Source: Lachnospiraceae bacterium (GTDB lineage: Bacteria > Bacillota > Clostridia > Lachnospirales > Lachnospiraceae). Taken from it: a DNA stretch of 6,973 bases. The notes below the pieces were generated by a model, which saw nothing but the letters and a program-made list of their open reading frames with translations, was not told the DNA's origin and did no database searches. Shown in pieces: positions 6,316-6,973 of the stretch. How positions within the stretch are numbered: position 1 is the stretch's first letter; the number at the start of each line of letters is the position of its first letter. The stretch is taken from contig CAAGLJ010000127.1 in NCBI GenBank assembly GCA_900770785.1, forward strand, positions 1 through 6,973. Reading direction: 5' to 3'. A program made the position numbers and the translations under genes.

Positions 6316-6973
6316 ATGAAAATAGGTATCGTAGAAGATGAAGTAGTATGGAGAAACAAGATACAGGCTGTTATTGAAAAATATTGCAGAGATAAAAATA
6401 TTTCATCTCAAATCAATTCATATGGCAGTGGAAAGGATTTTATGAAAAATCCAGACGCAGACTTGCTGTTTCTGGATATTGAACTCGCAGAAGATGAAGA
6501 TGGTTTTGGAATAGCCGAACAATTGATGAATTCAGGGAATAAATGTAAAGTATGCTTTTTAACTTCACATACGGAACTGGCCAGATTAGGCTATAAAGTC
6601 AATGCTTTTAGATACATAGACAAAAAGCATTTGGAGGAAATCAATGAGGCACTTGATTTTTTCCTTAAAACCAGGATTCAGGATCGGATTATTTATTGTA
6701 ATGACACTACTGGGATTTGTATAAAGATAAACCTGAATGAACTTCTGCTTGTTGAAACATATGGAAGAAAACTAAGATACCTGATGGTGGATGGCAGCGA
6801 ATATTTCTGTGAGGGACGGATATCTGAAACTGTGCAAAATTTATCCCGGTTTGGTTTTTTTCAGATACAACGGTCGTATATTGTCAATTTAAAGTACATT
6901 GAAAAGGTAAACAGTCGTGAGGTTACACTTTGTAATGGATTAGAGGTAGTAATTGGAAGGACTCATAGTAAGG
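6316..6973 (+). CDS. LytTR-family response regulator, incomplete at window edge
   Basis: An AgrA-like response regulator that should be phosphorylated by the upstream kinase and bind DNA. The receiver domain (about 1-118) shows the acidic pair Glu7-Asp8 in MKIGIVEDE, phosphoacceptor Asp54 in LLFLDIEL, Thr83 in VCFLTSH and Lys103 in FRYIDKKH. The LytTR DNA-binding domain starts near 123 and shows LLLVETYGRKLRYLM, FFQIQRSYIVNLKYIEKV and VTLCNGLEVVIGR. The frame is still open at residue 219 when the window ends; the family pattern suggests only about 10-20 residues are missing. AAAGGA (6303-6308) lies 7 bases before the ATG. LytTR regulators of this kind usually bind paired direct repeats upstream of peptide-signal, bacteriocin or transporter genes; its targets are not visible here. 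Confidence 0.92.
   Translation, partial: MKIGIVEDEVVWRNKIQAVIEKYCRDKNISSQINSYGSGKDFMKNPDADLLFLDIELAEDEDGFGIAEQLMNSGNKCKVCFLTSHTELARLGYKVNAFRYIDKKHLEEINEALDFFLKTRIQDRIIYCNDTTGICIKINLNELLLVETYGRKLRYLMVDGSEYFCEGRISETVQNLSRFGFFQIQRSYIVNLKYIEKVNSREVTLCNGLEVVIGRTHSK

Overview
The window looks like chromosome of an anaerobic Gram-positive Firmicute, most likely class Clostridia and probably a gut Lachnospiraceae-type bacterium. This is inferred from the AGGAGG-type ribosome sites, the lipobox lipoproteins, the mix of gene families (DUF2156, M18 aminopeptidase, Csp-like S8 protease, AgrC/AgrA-like two-component pair) and the moderate-to-low GC. No rRNA, tRNA, CRISPR array or intact insertion sequence is visible.

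Layout, left to right. Bases 1-335 carry no convincing gene, but hold a plausible promoter (208-237) and a leader with two small hairpins. Two secreted lipoproteins follow on the + strand: a 225-residue protein (336-1013) and a 152-residue protein with a highly acidic linker and a small beta-rich C-terminal domain (1169-1627). A strong intrinsic terminator (1663-1714) closes that unit. A new promoter (1772-1800), followed at once by a perfect 10-bp inverted repeat (1800-1809/1838-1847), appears to drive a three-gene unit: a DUF2156 / lysyl-PG-synthase-C-like acyltransferase-fold protein (1883-2794), an M18 metallo-aminopeptidase overlapping it by 11 bases (2784-4070), and the N-terminal part of an S8 subtilisin-like protease (4094-4513).

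The protease is broken. Its propeptide-like N-terminus and catalytic-Asp motif are present, but the reading frame becomes unrelated sequence right after Asp-Ser-Gly and soon stops; the His and Ser parts of the active site are missing. From about 4484 the DNA changes character. About 450 bases hold only short overlapping frames in different phases, a pair of mutually exclusive hairpins, a promoter-like TTGATT-16-TATAAT that spans the junction, and a short frame resembling the start of pRiA4b ORF-3-like proteins. Then comes an AT-richer sensor kinase of the AgrC/GHKL type (4951-6255) and its LytTR-type response regulator (6316 to the window edge, incomplete). The simplest reading is that the protease marks the boundary of an acquired or rearranged segment bringing the two-component system, with gene debris between.

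The kinase and regulator should work together: a membrane sensor detects a signal, probably a peptide if it is truly agr-like, and phosphorylates Asp54 of a LytTR transcription factor. No AgrB/AgrD pair is visible here, so the signal source is unknown and may lie beyond the right edge.
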